In this document: positions 1 through 9,619 of the stretch, piece by piece
Layout of the letters: each line of letters starts with the position of its first letter
Position numbering within the stretch: position 1 is the stretch's first letter
Assembly: GCF_000024725.1 (NCBI RefSeq)
Contig: NC_013960.1
Location: forward strand, 2,838,001-2,902,000
Direction: 5' to 3'
DNA: 64,000 bases
Source: Nitrosococcus halophilus Nc 4
Lineage (GTDB): Bacteria; Pseudomonadota; Gammaproteobacteria; Nitrosococcales; Nitrosococcaceae
The notes under the pieces: generated by a model
Database searches by the model: none
Told to the model about the DNA's origin: nothing
The model's input: only the letters and a program-made list of their open reading frames with translations
Position numbers and translations under genes: made by a program

Positions 1-462
1 GCGCCACGTCAGGAGATGTCCGAATATGCTCCGCGCATGATTGTATTCAAAATTAATCCAGAAAAGATCCGTGATGTGATCGGTAAGGGGGGAGCGACTA
101 TCCGGGCACTTACCGAGGAAACCGGTACCACCATTGACATTACGGACGATGGAACGGTGAAAATTTTCTCCTCTGATAAGGCCGATGGCCAAGAGGCCCG
201 GCGTCGAGTGGAGGAGATTGTCTCCGATGTGGAAGTAGGCAAGATCTATGAGGGCCGAGTTTCTCGACTGATGGATTTTGGAGCCTTTGTCACTATTCTG
301 CCTGGCAAAGACGGTTTGCTCCATATTTCCCAGATTTCGGACGAGCGAGTGAAAAACGTGAGCGATAAATTGTCTGAAGGGGACATTATTCGTGTTAAGG
401 TCTTAGAAGTCGATAAGCAAGGCCGGGTTCGTTTGAGCATCAAAGCAATTGGAAACGAATAG
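1..462 (+). CDS. pnp: Polyribonucleotide nucleotidyltransferase, C-terminal part (window-edge partial)
   Basis: This is the 3' end of PNPase, the phosphorolytic 3'-5' exoribonuclease of the degradosome. The reading frame is open from base 1, so the gene begins outside the window. A KH domain is visible near the start, with the VIGKGG loop around residues 22-27 of the fragment. It is followed by an S1 RNA-binding domain with [18 protein letters not shown] and a [10 protein letters not shown] segment. The protein ends in IKAIGNE, without the long acidic or glycine-rich tail seen in some homologues. The catalytic RNase PH domains lie upstream and are not visible. The next coding gene on this strand is almost 400 bases away, so this is probably the end of the rpsO-pnp transcription unit. 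Family assignment is very secure. Confidence 0.95.
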   Translation, partial: APRQEMSEYAPRMIVFKINPEKIRDVIGKGGATIRALTEETGTTIDITDDGTVKIFSSDKADGQEARRRVEEIVSDVEVGKIYEGRVSRLMDFGAFVTILPGKDGLLHISQISDERVKNVSDKLSEGDIIRVKVLEVDKQGRVRLSIKAIGNE

Positions 463-468
463 CCTTGA

Positions 469-490
469 GGCGCGCCCTCCTTGGCGCGCC
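469..490 (+). terminator. GC-rich hairpin just after pnp
   Basis: Two GGCGCGCC blocks (469-476 and 483-490) separated by six bases form an 8-bp stem seven bases after the pnp stop codon. No T-run follows, so this is a poor intrinsic terminator. It may instead act as an RNA 3'-end stabiliser or a weak pause site. Confidence 0.3.
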
Positions 491-593
491 CCCTGTGGGC
501 ATCCTCCGAATATCCCGATTTGCTTCCGGCAAATCAGTGAATATACTTCTTTTCCAGTAATGTCTAAGCACCTATGAATAAAATATGGGGATG

Positions 594-699
594 TTTAGGA
601 GCGAGGGGGTAGTGCTTTGCAAACCCGTTTTTCCTCCCTGAAAAAAGGGTTTGTGGGGACATCCCTGTCCCCTGGCTCCACACCACCCCCTCGCTCTAA
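594..699. repeat. Foldback element predicting a three-way junction
   Basis: This 106-base stretch is strongly self-complementary. An outer stem pairs 594-614 with 681-699 (about 18 bp, one G-T pair and one bulged base). Inside it, 620-632 pairs with 641-653 (about 12 bp, loop 633-640), and 655-660 pairs with 667-672. Together these make a cruciform-like three-way junction. It lies between pnp and glgP and contains no plausible gene. It could be a MITE-like foldback element, a structured RNA, or an extended leader element of glgP. I do not recognise a family. Confidence 0.55.
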
Positions 700-843
700 T
701 ACCTCAAAGCTTTTGTCGAGGAACTTATATTGCGGGTTGGTGGCCAAACTCTTTAGTTGTTGGATGCCTGGTTTTTAGACAACAGAAAGGGGAGCGGCTG
801 CCGGAGTTAATTTTCTCTTTTAGTATCATGAGGGCAATACGCC

Positions 844-3366
844 ATGCCAACTCGGTACGTATGCAACATAATACCCCCATCCAAGCTTACAGAATTACCC
901 CCACTCAGCATGGATAGGGAAGGTTTAGCCAATGATTACAAGGGCTATTTTGGCCGCTTTCTGGGACGTGACGAAAGCTGCGTATCGAAACACTACCTGT
1001 ATTTTGCTCTAGCGCTCACAATCCGCGACCGATTGATGGAGCGCTGGAAAAGCACTAATCGTGCCTATGATGAGAGCAACTGTTCCCGCACCTACTATCT
1101 TTCCATGGAGTACCTGTTAGGGCGTTGCTTAGGTAATGCCATGCTTAATTTAGGTCTTGAGGATGAGATGAATGGGGCCTTGGAAAAGTATGGCCTAAAT
1201 TTAGAGGAATTGGCAGAGTTAGAGCATGATGCTGGCCTCGGCAATGGGGGGTTGGGACGCCTGGCGGCTTGCTTCTTGGATAGCTGTGCTACTTTGCAGC
1301 TTCCCGTCATAGGCTATGGTTTGCGCTATGAGTACGGGATGTTCCGTCAGGAATTTAACAATGGCTATCAAGTAGAAGAACCCGACCATTGGCTCCGGGA
1401 TGGCAACCCCTGGGAATTAGAAAGACCGGAATACACCCAAAGAATCAAATTTGGTGGGCGCACTGAACACGTGGATGACGGCCATGGAGGCTGGCGTGTG
1501 CGTTGGGTTGACAGCCATGATGTTCTGGCTGTGCCCTATGATATTCCTATTCCAGGTTATCACAATGGCACGGTCAATACTTTGCGGTTGTGGAAAGCTG
1601 AAGCTACGGATGTGTTTGATCTAGGCGAATTCAACGCGGGGAGATATCCAGAATCTGTCGCGGCAAAGAATGCTGCCGAAAATATCACCATGGTGCTTTA
1701 TCCTAACGATGCGATGGAACTGGGTAAGGAAACACGCCTGCGCCAGCAATATTTCCTGACTTCAGCAAGTCTGCAAGATATTCTTCGCGATTGGGTGCGG
1801 CGTTATGGCGAGGATTTTAGCCAGTTTGCCGAGAAAAATCGTTTTCAACTTAACGATACCCATCCTACTAGCGTGGTGCCGGAGTTGATGCGCTTGCTGA
1901 TGGATGAGCATGGATTAGGCTGGGACAAGGCTTGGGAAATTACCAGTCACACCGTGGCCTATACTAATCATACCCTATTGCCGGAAGCTTTGGAGAAATG
2001 GCCGGTGAGCATGTTTGGCTCACTGCTACCCCGCCTTTTGGAAATTATTTATGAAATTAATGCGCGTTTTTTAATTGAAGTCGCCCGTTGTTGGCCAGGA
2101 GATACCGACCGGCAAGCGCGGATGTCTATCATAGAGGAGGGAGAGAACCCACAGGTGCGCATGGCCCACCTTGCCATCGTTGCTAGTTTCTCAGTTAATG
2201 GGGTGGCTGCTTTGCATACCCGTTTGCTAAAACATGGGCTATTTCATGATTTTTATCAACTTTGGCCACAGAAATTTAATAATAAGACTAACGGAGTGAC
2301 CCCACGCCGTTGGTTGGCCAAATGCAATCCGGATTTAGCCCATCTCATTACTGAGACCATTGGTGATGGGTGGACCACCGATTTAAGCCAACTGCGACGT
2401 CTTTCTCTCCATGCGGAAAATCCAGAGTTTCGAGCCCGGTGGCGCAGTATTAAACATGTAAACAAGAAACGGTTGCTGGCACTTAAGGCACAGCATGGCA
2501 TCCAGATCGACACTCATTTTTTATTCGATGTGCAAGTGAAGCGTATCCATGAATACAAGCGGCAGCTGCTGAATGTCTTGCATATTATTCACCTCTACGA
2601 CCGGATCAAGCGGGGCGATATGGAGGGATGGGTTCCTCGTTGTGTCTTGATTAGTGGAAAGGCCGCGCCGGGTTACTGGATGGCGAAATTAATTATTAAA
2701 TTAATTAATAATGTTGCTGATGTAGTCAACCATGATCCGAAAGCAGACGAGGCCCTTAAAGTCTTCTTTCTCCCCAACTATGGGGTCTCAGCGATGGAAA
2801 TTATTTGCCCCGGTGCCGATCTCTCAGAGCAAATTTCTACCGCCGGCAAGGAAGCCTCCGGGACCGGTAATATGAAGTTTATGATGAATGGCGCTATCAC
2901 CATTGGAACTTTAGATGGTGCTAATATCGAAATTCTTGAGGAGGTGGGAAACGAGAATTTCTTTTTATTCGGGCTAAAAGCGGAAGAGGTAGAAGCAGCG
3001 CGCCATCATTATGATCCTAATGCTATTATTGCAGGTGATGAAGAGCTGCAACGGGTAATGCACCTGCTGGAATGTGGCCATTTTAATCAGTTCGAGCCGG
3101 GAATCTTTGACCCTATCCTACATTCATTGCGTAGTCCCCATGATCCATGGCTGACAATCGCTGATTTTCGGAGCTATATCGATACGCAACGTCGAGTTGC
3201 GGAAGCCTACCGGGATCAAGAACATTGGACTCGCATGGCTATCCTCAACACTGCAGCAAGTGGTCGGTTTTCTACCGATCGGACCATCAAGGAATATAAT
3301 GCTGATATTTGGAAGCTGGAGCAGATTCCAGCTTATTTAGCGGGCAGCACTCAGTCGAGCCCGTAA
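844..3366 (+). CDS. glgP: Glycogen/starch/alpha-glucan phosphorylase
   Basis: The product is glycogen phosphorylase, which releases glucose-1-phosphate from alpha-1,4-glucans in the cytoplasm using pyridoxal phosphate. Family landmarks are visible throughout: the N-terminal YYLSMEYLLGR segment, GLGNGGLGRLAACFLDS, RIHEYKRQLLN, and the PLP-site region GTGNMKFMMNGA with its Schiff-base lysine near residue 678. At 840 residues from this ATG it is slightly longer than the ~815 residues of enterobacterial GlgP. An in-frame ATG at 910 would give 818 residues, so the first 22 residues are uncertain. A weak GAGG precedes the 844 start, and nothing convincing precedes 910. No other glycogen gene is adjacent. 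It converges tightly with the DUF1631 gene, with 12 bases between stop codons. Confidence 0.93.
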   Translation: MPTRYVCNIIPPSKLTELPPLSMDREGLANDYKGYFGRFLGRDESCVSKHYLYFALALTIRDRLMERWKSTNRAYDESNCSRTYYLSMEYLLGRCLGNAMLNLGLEDEMNGALEKYGLNLEELAELEHDAGLGNGGLGRLAACFLDSCATLQLPVIGYGLRYEYGMFRQEFNNGYQVEEPDHWLRDGNPWELERPEYTQRIKFGGRTEHVDDGHGGWRVRWVDSHDVLAVPYDIPIPGYHNGTVNTLRLWKAEATDVFDLGEFNAGRYPESVAAKNAAENITMVLYPNDAMELGKETRLRQQYFLTSASLQDILRDWVRRYGEDFSQFAEKNRFQLNDTHPTSVVPELMRLLMDEHGLGWDKAWEITSHTVAYTNHTLLPEALEKWPVSMFGSLLPRLLEIIYEINARFLIEVARCWPGDTDRQARMSIIEEGENPQVRMAHLAIVASFSVNGVAALHTRLLKHGLFHDFYQLWPQKFNNKTNGVTPRRWLAKCNPDLAHLITETIGDGWTTDLSQLRRLSLHAENPEFRARWRSIKHVNKKRLLALKAQHGIQIDTHFLFDVQVKRIHEYKRQLLNVLHIIHLYDRIKRGDMEGWVPRCVLISGKAAPGYWMAKLIIKLINNVADVVNHDPKADEALKVFFLPNYGVSAMEIICPGADLSEQISTAGKEASGTGNMKFMMNGAITIGTLDGANIEILEEVGNENFFLFGLKAEEVEAARHHYDPNAIIAGDEELQRVMHLLECGHFNQFEPGIFDPILHSLRSPHDPWLTIADFRSYIDTQRRVAEAYRDQEHWTRMAILNTAASGRFSTDRTIKEYNADIWKLEQIPAYLAGSTQSSP

Positions 3367-3378
3367 ACTAAGGTCTCC

Positions 3379-5688
3379 TTATAGCAAATTATCGTGCATT
3401 TGACGCAGACTTTCTAAAACAGATTCCAAGGCACGGTCTAAGATAAGATCATCAGCCAGGATTTTGACACGACCCTGGCTCATCCCTTCTACAAGAGCGG
3501 AAGGTGAGTGTTCCGATACCTTGATACCTGCACGGTTCACAAAAACGTAGTTGCCACCTCCGGCAATTCGGATGGAGAGCTTAGCACGGTGTTTTTGTCC
3601 TTCGGCATTTGTAAACAAGAACCAGCTTCCAAGAGGTGCGGACTCTAGTTTTTGTAAGTATTGATCTTTTTCAGGGGAGGGGGGGAGTGTCCGCTGACTA
3701 GAATGAGGTTTAGACTGATTTTCAGCAGATGCGGTTGGCTTTGATTGGTGCGCACCGGGGATGAGCTGCTCGGATTTTTCTACTGCGGCTGCCTGTTTCT
3801 TGAGATCCTGGGAGCCGTGGTTAGATGAGGCCCGGATACAGTTAATATGGCAGCTTTCTAGGGTTTTGAAAAATCGTAGGGTATCCATCGGATTGCACTG
3901 AACTTGATTAAAGCCCTGGCGCAGTTCCTGTAATAAACCCGGTATAGTCGTTAGAAGTTTTTTTCTTTCTTCCTCTGTGCGTTTAGGAACTAATGTCCAA
4001 ACTAGTTTATCAAGGGTAGCGATAGTTTGCTGCCAGTCGTGGCTGGTGGGCCCTTCCCTGAGATAAGCGAGAAGCGGAATTTTAGACCAAACTTGATGGA
4101 GTAAAGCCGTCATCGCTTCAGGTAGTCTATTCTCTTGGGCACGAGTCTCTATCTCTTTTTGTATTTGGGCACGGGCTTCAGCAACTCGAGACTTTCCTTC
4201 CTCGGCTTGTCGAGTTCGTTCTTCAATAATATTTACCTTAGTTTGTTCTGTGCTAAGGAATGTGCTGAACTCCTTTTGAAGCTCTACAAAAATTGAAATA
4301 TCGTCATTGAATTCATTGAGGATGCGGTTAACGATATGCTGCATTTGGGTATAGAGTTCTTGCTGGGTTAGGGGGTCATCTTCATTCCAGCCTGTCCCTG
4401 CCCTTGCTAGGTCATTTAATAGTATTCGTGCCGGATGTTGCTTTTTGCTAAAGAAGGTTTTGTCCAGGATACCGACCTTGAGCATTGGAATCTGAAGTCG
4501 GCCAATCAGTGCTTTAATGGTATCGGGTATTCCTTGGTCATCAAGAATGAAATCGAACAACATACCGATAATATCGATGACATTGTCTTCGCTACGGCCA
4601 ATGTTTGCTGGCTTTTCTTCAGGGGAAGACTGCTGAAAAACGCCAACAAGTTGTTGTTTGAGAGAATCTTTTTCAAGATGAGAAATTTTCTCTAGGGTTA
4701 CGCCTTCTTCCTTTTTGGCATTGTTTTGGATGGCGGATAAAGCGTTCACTAATTTTTCCGCACTCCAAACCGGCTTGGATTCCTGTAGGGATTCCTCAAG
4801 TACCGATGGGGTGGTGTGCTGCATGCCTTTTAAGGGGGCGGAAGCATTCAGCAACTGTTGCATTAATTGAAATAAATCAGCGGAATCCATATCTGGATTC
4901 ACTGATGAGGTGAGAGGGGAATCCTGGCTAGGGTTATTAGCCGGAGGGGCGTTGTCTGTTGATTCCGCTCTCTGGTTTCGATGGTGGAACCAAGGGGTTT
5001 GACCGAATTCCGCTAGTACATTGGCATCTATGAGAAGGCGATTCAGCTTTTCACAGAGCTCGCCAACATCACTCATCAGATGCTTATCAAAGAGCTTATA
5101 AATAATGAGTTTGTTTTCAACAGATAGCTCCAGATCTCGAGCAGCTTTATCAAATGCATTGGCGATGATTTCAGGGTCGACGGGATTGGCTTGATAGTCG
5201 ATTTTAGTCAGGCCAATGAGGAAAGCGAGACGAGTTTCTAGCTGAGATAAGGGAAGGGAGAAACGGGTTCGCGCCCTAGCGACCATGCTGCTAAGGGCCA
5301 AGGTTTCTTCTAGTTGGCTATCCTCTACCAGCGAGAGTCCATCATGAACGGTGGGGGGAGGCCCTATGGGTTCTGCTGGCGGAGAATAATAGGGTTGCTC
5401 GAGCAGTTTATTAAAGCGGTGACTGATATCATTAAGAAAGGCGCGTTCGATAACTGTGCGTTCCATGCGCACTAGGCGCATGTCGTCTAGGTAAGTGGAT
5501 TGTTCGCTATTATTTGCCGCCTTTTCGGCGCGCTTGAAAAGGGTATCATCAATCGCTCCGAAGGTATCGTCGATAAGAAGCTTAAACTGCTCAAGACTCT
5601 GGGAGCAAAGCCGATCAACAATTTGCTGAGTTGGAAGTTGTGCTTGCTTATTGGCCCCTTGGGGCAAATAATGGACGTTTGTCGCCAT
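3379..5688 (-). CDS. DUF1631 family protein
   Basis: This is a large (769 aa) cytoplasmic protein of the DUF1631 family, which is common in gamma- and betaproteobacteria and sometimes mislabelled thymidine phosphorylase. The N-terminus (MATNVHYLPQG) and the conserved C-terminal domain (PLGSWFLFTNAEGQ, then KLSIRIAGGGNYVFVNRAG) fit the family. The middle (roughly residues 230-300 and 640-690) is low-complexity and rich in Ser, Pro and Gln, probably a linker. There is no signal peptide, transmembrane helix or recognisable catalytic motif. The C-terminal segment resembles a PilZ-like beta-barrel in shape, which would suggest a link to cyclic-di-GMP; that is inference only. It is transcribed alone, away from fabA by 176 bases. 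Its function is unknown. Confidence 0.8.
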   Translation of the reverse strand: MATNVHYLPQGANKQAQLPTQQIVDRLCSQSLEQFKLLIDDTFGAIDDTLFKRAEKAANNSEQSTYLDDMRLVRMERTVIERAFLNDISHRFNKLLEQPYYSPPAEPIGPPPTVHDGLSLVEDSQLEETLALSSMVARARTRFSLPLSQLETRLAFLIGLTKIDYQANPVDPEIIANAFDKAARDLELSVENKLIIYKLFDKHLMSDVGELCEKLNRLLIDANVLAEFGQTPWFHHRNQRAESTDNAPPANNPSQDSPLTSSVNPDMDSADLFQLMQQLLNASAPLKGMQHTTPSVLEESLQESKPVWSAEKLVNALSAIQNNAKKEEGVTLEKISHLEKDSLKQQLVGVFQQSSPEEKPANIGRSEDNVIDIIGMLFDFILDDQGIPDTIKALIGRLQIPMLKVGILDKTFFSKKQHPARILLNDLARAGTGWNEDDPLTQQELYTQMQHIVNRILNEFNDDISIFVELQKEFSTFLSTEQTKVNIIEERTRQAEEGKSRVAEARAQIQKEIETRAQENRLPEAMTALLHQVWSKIPLLAYLREGPTSHDWQQTIATLDKLVWTLVPKRTEEERKKLLTTIPGLLQELRQGFNQVQCNPMDTLRFFKTLESCHINCIRASSNHGSQDLKKQAAAVEKSEQLIPGAHQSKPTASAENQSKPHSSQRTLPPSPEKDQYLQKLESAPLGSWFLFTNAEGQKHRAKLSIRIAGGGNYVFVNRAGIKVSEHSPSALVEGMSQGRVKILADDLILDRALESVLESLRQMHDNLL

Positions 5689-5864
5689 CGTGGATACCTG
5701 CAGTGGAAGTCAGTAAATCTTGTGGCCTCAATTGGTACTGACTTTTATAGCTCTGTACTACAGGAGATGGCGTGTCATGCATCACAGAATGTAAATTGCG
5801 CGATGGGACCGTGATAATGTTCAAACTTATTAGCTATTTTTTGACAACTTCATAGGAAAAAATA

Positions 5865-6383
5865 TCAAAATGTCTCCGTTGAGATGAACAGGCCAACCCG
5901 AAGATCTTTGGCCAAGTAAATTTCACGGCCATCTACCGCCATCATGCCATCGGCGATACCCATAACCAATTTGCGCATAATAACGCGTTTGAGATCAATG
6001 CGGTAGGTAACCAGCTTGTTTTTAGGGGTGACTTGGCCGGTGAATTTGACTTCCCCCGAGCCTAATGCACGGCCGTGACCAGGACCGCCTCGCCAGGCAA
6101 GGTAGAAGCCTAAGAGCTGCCACATTGCATCCAAGCCTAAACAGCCTGGCATAACGGGGTCGCCAGGGAAATGGCAATCAAAAAACCACAGGTCAGGTTT
6201 GATTTCCATTTCAGCGGTAATTTCTCCCTTGCCAAAAGCACCTCCCTCATCGCTAATGTGAGTAATGCGATCAAACATTAGCATAGGGGGCATAGGCAGT
6301 TGAGCATTCCCGGGGCCGAACATCTCACCGCGACCACATCGCAAGAGATCTTCATAGCTAAAAGCACTGGGTCGTGTCATCAT
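5865..6383 (-). CDS. fabA: 3-hydroxydecanoyl-ACP dehydratase/isomerase FabA
   Basis: FabA introduces the cis double bond at the C10 stage of fatty-acid synthesis by dehydrating 3-hydroxydecanoyl-ACP and isomerising the trans-2 product to cis-3. The 172-residue length matches E. coli FabA exactly. The active-site region [20 protein letters not shown] supplies the catalytic His71 and Asp85. The hot-dog helix and following strand ([13 protein letters not shown]) are also conserved. Two adjacent ATG codons (6383 and 6380) are possible starts. fabB is not next to it. The divergent neighbour is the DUF455 gene, with about 170 bases between them for both promoters. Confidence 0.96.
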   Translation of the reverse strand: MMTRPSAFSYEDLLRCGRGEMFGPGNAQLPMPPMLMFDRITHISDEGGAFGKGEITAEMEIKPDLWFFDCHFPGDPVMPGCLGLDAMWQLLGFYLAWRGGPGHGRALGSGEVKFTGQVTPKNKLVTYRIDLKRVIMRKLVMGIADGMMAVDGREIYLAKDLRVGLFISTETF

Positions 6384-6552
6384 TTTTGTCGCTAGTGATA
6401 CAAAGATTTAGTAGATTCCCGCAAACACCTTAATAGCTGAGGATAAAACCGTAATCTAGTAGTGCGGCGGGTAGGCTAAAAGAAATGATACTCTCTCTTA
6501 AGAAGAGAAGCGAGTTAAAGTGGCGGTATGGTGTAGGGTAAAAGTGGATACC

Positions 6553-7362
6553 ATGTCTCTGGTATGGGAAAAGTTATCTCTTGGTGATGCGGCTTTGCAT
6601 TGCCTCAAGGTTTGCGATCCGGAAGAAAAAGTTAAAGTGACTTGCGATGTGGCACAGCTTTGGAAAGCTGGGTGCCTGGGAGTGGGCTCTACAAGCAGTA
6701 GCTTGCCTGATATCCCCGGCCGGCCGCTACGCCCCCCTTTAGTGGCCCCGCGGGAATTGCCCCGTCGCAAGCTCACCTCAGTGGCGGGGCGCGCGGCGTT
6801 GATTCATGCCATTACCCATATTGAATTTAATGCGATTAATTTGGCGTGGGATGCGGTTTGCCGCTTTAACCATTTACCCAGGGCGTTTTATGACGACTGG
6901 GTGCAGGTAGCTTTGGAAGAGGCCTATCATTTTTGTTTACTACAGGAGCATTTGCATTCCTTGGGCTATGAGTATGGGGATTTTCCAGCCCATGATGGGC
7001 TTTGGGAGATGGCCCAAAAGACTGCCCATGATCCCCTTGTACGTATGGCCCTCGTTCCTAGAGTATTAGAGGCTCGGGGGTTGGATGTCACCCCTGGCAT
7101 GATGGAACGATTGCGGCAAGTGGGTGATTTACGGGCAACATTCATCCTTGAAATTATCTTGCGCGATGAGGTAGGCCATGTGGCAGTGGGTTCCCAGTGG
7201 TTTCGTTACCTCTGCAAGCTTCGTAAACTTGACTCCGAGAAAACCTTTCAAAATTTGATTAACGGCTATTTCAAGGGCGAAACTCGTGGACCCTTATATC
7301 GTGAAGCGCGGTTACAAGCGGGGTTTTCTGAAGCAGAGCTTGCCATGCTAGAAGCAAGTTAA
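6553..7362 (+). CDS. DUF455 ferritin-like protein
   Basis: A member of the DUF455 family, predicted helical ferritin-like proteins distantly related to MiaE and other di-iron proteins. The typical opening (DAALHCLKVCDPEEKVKVT) and the central helices with Glu/His pairs (ITHIEFNAINLAWDAV, ALEEAYHFCLLQEHL, ILRDEVGHVAVGSQW) look like a carboxylate-bridged metal site. The substrate is unknown. I chose the ATG at 6553 (269 aa) because homologues begin near MSLxxxAL; a GTG at 6520 would add 11 residues. It stands alone between fabA and the pdh operon. Family membership is confident; catalytic activity is inferred only from the metal-ligand pattern. Confidence 0.85.
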   Translation: MSLVWEKLSLGDAALHCLKVCDPEEKVKVTCDVAQLWKAGCLGVGSTSSSLPDIPGRPLRPPLVAPRELPRRKLTSVAGRAALIHAITHIEFNAINLAWDAVCRFNHLPRAFYDDWVQVALEEAYHFCLLQEHLHSLGYEYGDFPAHDGLWEMAQKTAHDPLVRMALVPRVLEARGLDVTPGMMERLRQVGDLRATFILEIILRDEVGHVAVGSQWFRYLCKLRKLDSEKTFQNLINGYFKGETRGPLYREARLQAGFSEAELAMLEAS

Positions 7363-7484
7363 AGGGAAGATTATGCCCTCATAGAGGAGAAATAATGCGA
7401 GTATTTCTGCCATTTTCACCGCAGAAGCTTTCCCATTTTCAGGAGGGCAAGAGGGGGCGTCTAGCTCGAAAAAGTGGCAATAAC

Positions 7485-7514
7485 TTGACCCGTTAACATA
7501 AAAAAAGCGATCAT
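7485..7514 (+). promoter_or_regulatory. Candidate promoter of the pdh operon
   Basis: TTGACC at 7485-7490 and GATCAT at 7509-7514, separated by 18 bases, resemble sigma-70 -35 and -10 boxes. They lie 80-100 bases before pdhA in a 229-base intergenic stretch. The -10 box matches only four of six consensus bases, so this is tentative. Confidence 0.25.
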
Positions 7515-7591
7515 ATGCAGCTTTGTCAGCGGACTGGCTGCCCAATTCTTAAGAAAATTTTTCCAGATTGCGGACTATACGCAGAGGGGAC

Positions 7592-8620
7592 ATGAGTAAG
7601 ATTGATCGTAAACGGTTGCTGCGGGAGATGGTTTTCTTCCGGCGCTTCGAGGACCGCACGTTTGAGGCCTACATGGAGCGTAAGATTGGTGGTTTTCTGC
7701 ATCTCTATTCGGGACAGGAGGCGGTGGCAACGGGAGTACTTGAAGTCATCCAAGCGGAGCGCGGGATAGGCTTTGATTATGTCATCACGGGTTACCGGGA
7801 TCATATCCACGCCATCAAAACGGGAGCTCGTGCGCGGGAGGTGATGGCCGAGCTATATGGCAAAGAAACGGGGAGTTCCAAAGGTCGAGGAGGGTCAATG
7901 CATATCTTTGATCCTAGTGTGCATTTCATGGGGGGCTATGCCTTGGTGGGGCAACCATTCCCCCTTGCCGCAGGGTTGGCTTTGGCTTGTAAGCACCAGA
8001 AGGAAGGGCGAATCGCCGTTTGTTTTCTTGGAGATGGTGCCAACAACCAAGGCACTTTCCATGAAACCATGAACATGGCCGCCCTATGGAAATTGCCGGT
8101 ATTGTTTGTGTGTGAAAATAACCTCTACGCCATTGGTACCGCTATCCAGCGATCAACGCCGATAATTGATCAATACAAGCGCCTTGCTGCTTATAACATC
8201 CCGGCGAGTCAGCATTATGGCCAGGATATCGAAGTGGTTATGGAAGCGACCCAATCCGCTGTAGACCATGTGCGTAGCGGTGCCGGGCCTTATTTCCTAG
8301 AATTGTTGACCTACCGTTACCGGGGTCACTCGATGTCGGATGCCGGGGCCTACCGCAGTAAGGAAGAGGTGGCGGAGTGGATGCAACAGGACCCCATTCA
8401 GATCCTCGCTCAGCGGTTAATTGAGGCGGGCGAGTTAACGGAGGAGGAATTTAAGGCGATGGAGCAGGCGGTTCAGGATGAAATCGATAACGACATTGTC
8501 AAGTTTGCGGAAGAAAGCCCTGAACCGAAAGTAGAAGAGTTGACGAAGTATGTTTTGGAAGATAACCCCGATCCCCGTTGGATCGGGCCGCTAGAGGCAC
8601 AAGGAGGGGGGCATGGCTGA
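7592..8620 (+). CDS. pdhA: Pyruvate dehydrogenase E1 component, alpha subunit
   Basis: This is the alpha subunit of the heterotetrameric (alpha2-beta2) pyruvate dehydrogenase E1, which decarboxylates pyruvate on thiamine diphosphate and transfers the acetyl group to lipoyl-E2. The ThDP-binding motif GDGANNQGTFHE...NNLYAIGT is intact, as are GGSMHIF and the phosphorylation-loop-like YRYRGHSMSDAGAYRS. I chose the ATG at 7592 (342 aa) because a strong GAGGGGA ribosome site sits just before it; an upstream in-frame TTG at 7568 is unlikely. The gene overlaps pdhB by eight bases, so translation is probably coupled. The branched-chain enzyme is an alternative, but fusion to an E2-E3 of PDH style and the overall sequence favour PDH. 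Confidence 0.92.
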   Translation: MSKIDRKRLLREMVFFRRFEDRTFEAYMERKIGGFLHLYSGQEAVATGVLEVIQAERGIGFDYVITGYRDHIHAIKTGARAREVMAELYGKETGSSKGRGGSMHIFDPSVHFMGGYALVGQPFPLAAGLALACKHQKEGRIAVCFLGDGANNQGTFHETMNMAALWKLPVLFVCENNLYAIGTAIQRSTPIIDQYKRLAAYNIPASQHYGQDIEVVMEATQSAVDHVRSGAGPYFLELLTYRYRGHSMSDAGAYRSKEEVAEWMQQDPIQILAQRLIEAGELTEEEFKAMEQAVQDEIDNDIVKFAEESPEPKVEELTKYVLEDNPDPRWIGPLEAQGGGHG

Positions 8621-9593
8621 GCTGGCTTACTGGGAGGCGTTGCGTCGCGCCCACGATGAAGAACTGGCTAATGATCCTATGGTCATTGCCATGGGGGAGG
8701 ATATTGGAGTGGCGGGGGGTACCTACAAGGTTACCCTTGGTCTCTACGACAAATATGGGGAGGAGCGGATTGTCGATACCCCGATTTCCGAGAACTCCTA
8801 TACTGGCATTGGGATTGGGGCCTCGATGGCGGGAATGCGTCCCATTATTGAGATCATGTCCATTAATTTTGCTTTGCTGGCGCTGGATACCCTCATCAAT
8901 GCGGCTGCCAAGATCCGCTATATGTCCGGGGGCCGGGCCCAGTGCCCCATTGTGATGCGGACCCCCGGCGGAACGGCCCACCAGCTTGCGGCTCAACATT
9001 CGGCGCGGTTGGCTAGGTTGTTTATGGGGACGCCGGGTCTGCGAGTGGTCACGCCCAGCACTCCCTTGGATGCCTACGGCATGCTTAAATCTGCGGTGCG
9101 CTGTAATGATCCGGTGATCTTCATTGAGCACGAGAGTATGTATAACCTCAAAGGGGAAGTGCCCGATGAGGAGGTTTTTCGGCCCTTGGAAGGTGCGGAG
9201 GTCATTCGCGAAGGAACAGACATTACTCTGATTGGTTACAACTATAGTGTGCATTGGTGCCTGTCTGCAGCGGATAAGCTAGCTCAGGAAGGCATTAGTG
9301 CCGAAGTGATCGATTTACGTTCCCTGAAGCCCATCGACCGGGAAACCATTCGCCGTTCCATAGAAAAAACCCACCGGGTTCTGGTGGCTGAGGAAGATGA
9401 AGCCCCAGTGGGCGTGGGCAGTGAAGTAATTACCGGAATTATTGAAGACTGTTTCTTTGCTTTGGATGCCCAGCCGGTACGGGTGCATGCAGCGGATGTC
9501 CCGGTACCTTATAACTATAACCTGGAGAAGTCGGCGATTCCTGATGCCAAAGACGTCTACCAGGGGGCTCTCAAAGTATTGGGAAAGGTTTAG
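8613..9593 (+). CDS. pdhB: Pyruvate dehydrogenase E1 component, beta subunit
   Basis: The beta subunit of E1, a 326-residue transketolase-like protein that completes the ThDP site with PdhA. Recognisable segments are MGEDIGVAGGTYKVT, DTPISENSYTGIGIGASMAG, the core RTPGGTAHQLAAQHSARL, and a C-terminal transketolase fold (ISAEVIDLRSLKPIDRETI). Length is typical of PdhB. The ATG lies inside the last codons of pdhA and is preceded by CACAAGGAGGGGG, an excellent ribosome site. The E2-E3 fusion gene follows after 26 bases, so all three are one operon encoding the whole complex. Confidence 0.93.
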   Translation: MAELAYWEALRRAHDEELANDPMVIAMGEDIGVAGGTYKVTLGLYDKYGEERIVDTPISENSYTGIGIGASMAGMRPIIEIMSINFALLALDTLINAAAKIRYMSGGRAQCPIVMRTPGGTAHQLAAQHSARLARLFMGTPGLRVVTPSTPLDAYGMLKSAVRCNDPVIFIEHESMYNLKGEVPDEEVFRPLEGAEVIREGTDITLIGYNYSVHWCLSAADKLAQEGISAEVIDLRSLKPIDRETIRRSIEKTHRVLVAEEDEAPVGVGSEVITGIIEDCFFALDAQPVRVHAADVPVPYNYNLEKSAIPDAKDVYQGALKVLGKV

Positions 9594-9619
9594 CAACAAG
9601 ATAACTAGGTTTGGATTTT

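Noticed and set aside
651-917. 88-codon plus-strand frame upstream of glgP
   Set aside because: It begins inside the foldback element, overlaps the glgP start in another frame and has no ribosome site or family pattern.
8499-9254. 251-codon frame antisense to pdhB
   Set aside because: A shadow of a strongly conserved gene in GC-rich DNA; the antisense protein has no family resemblance.
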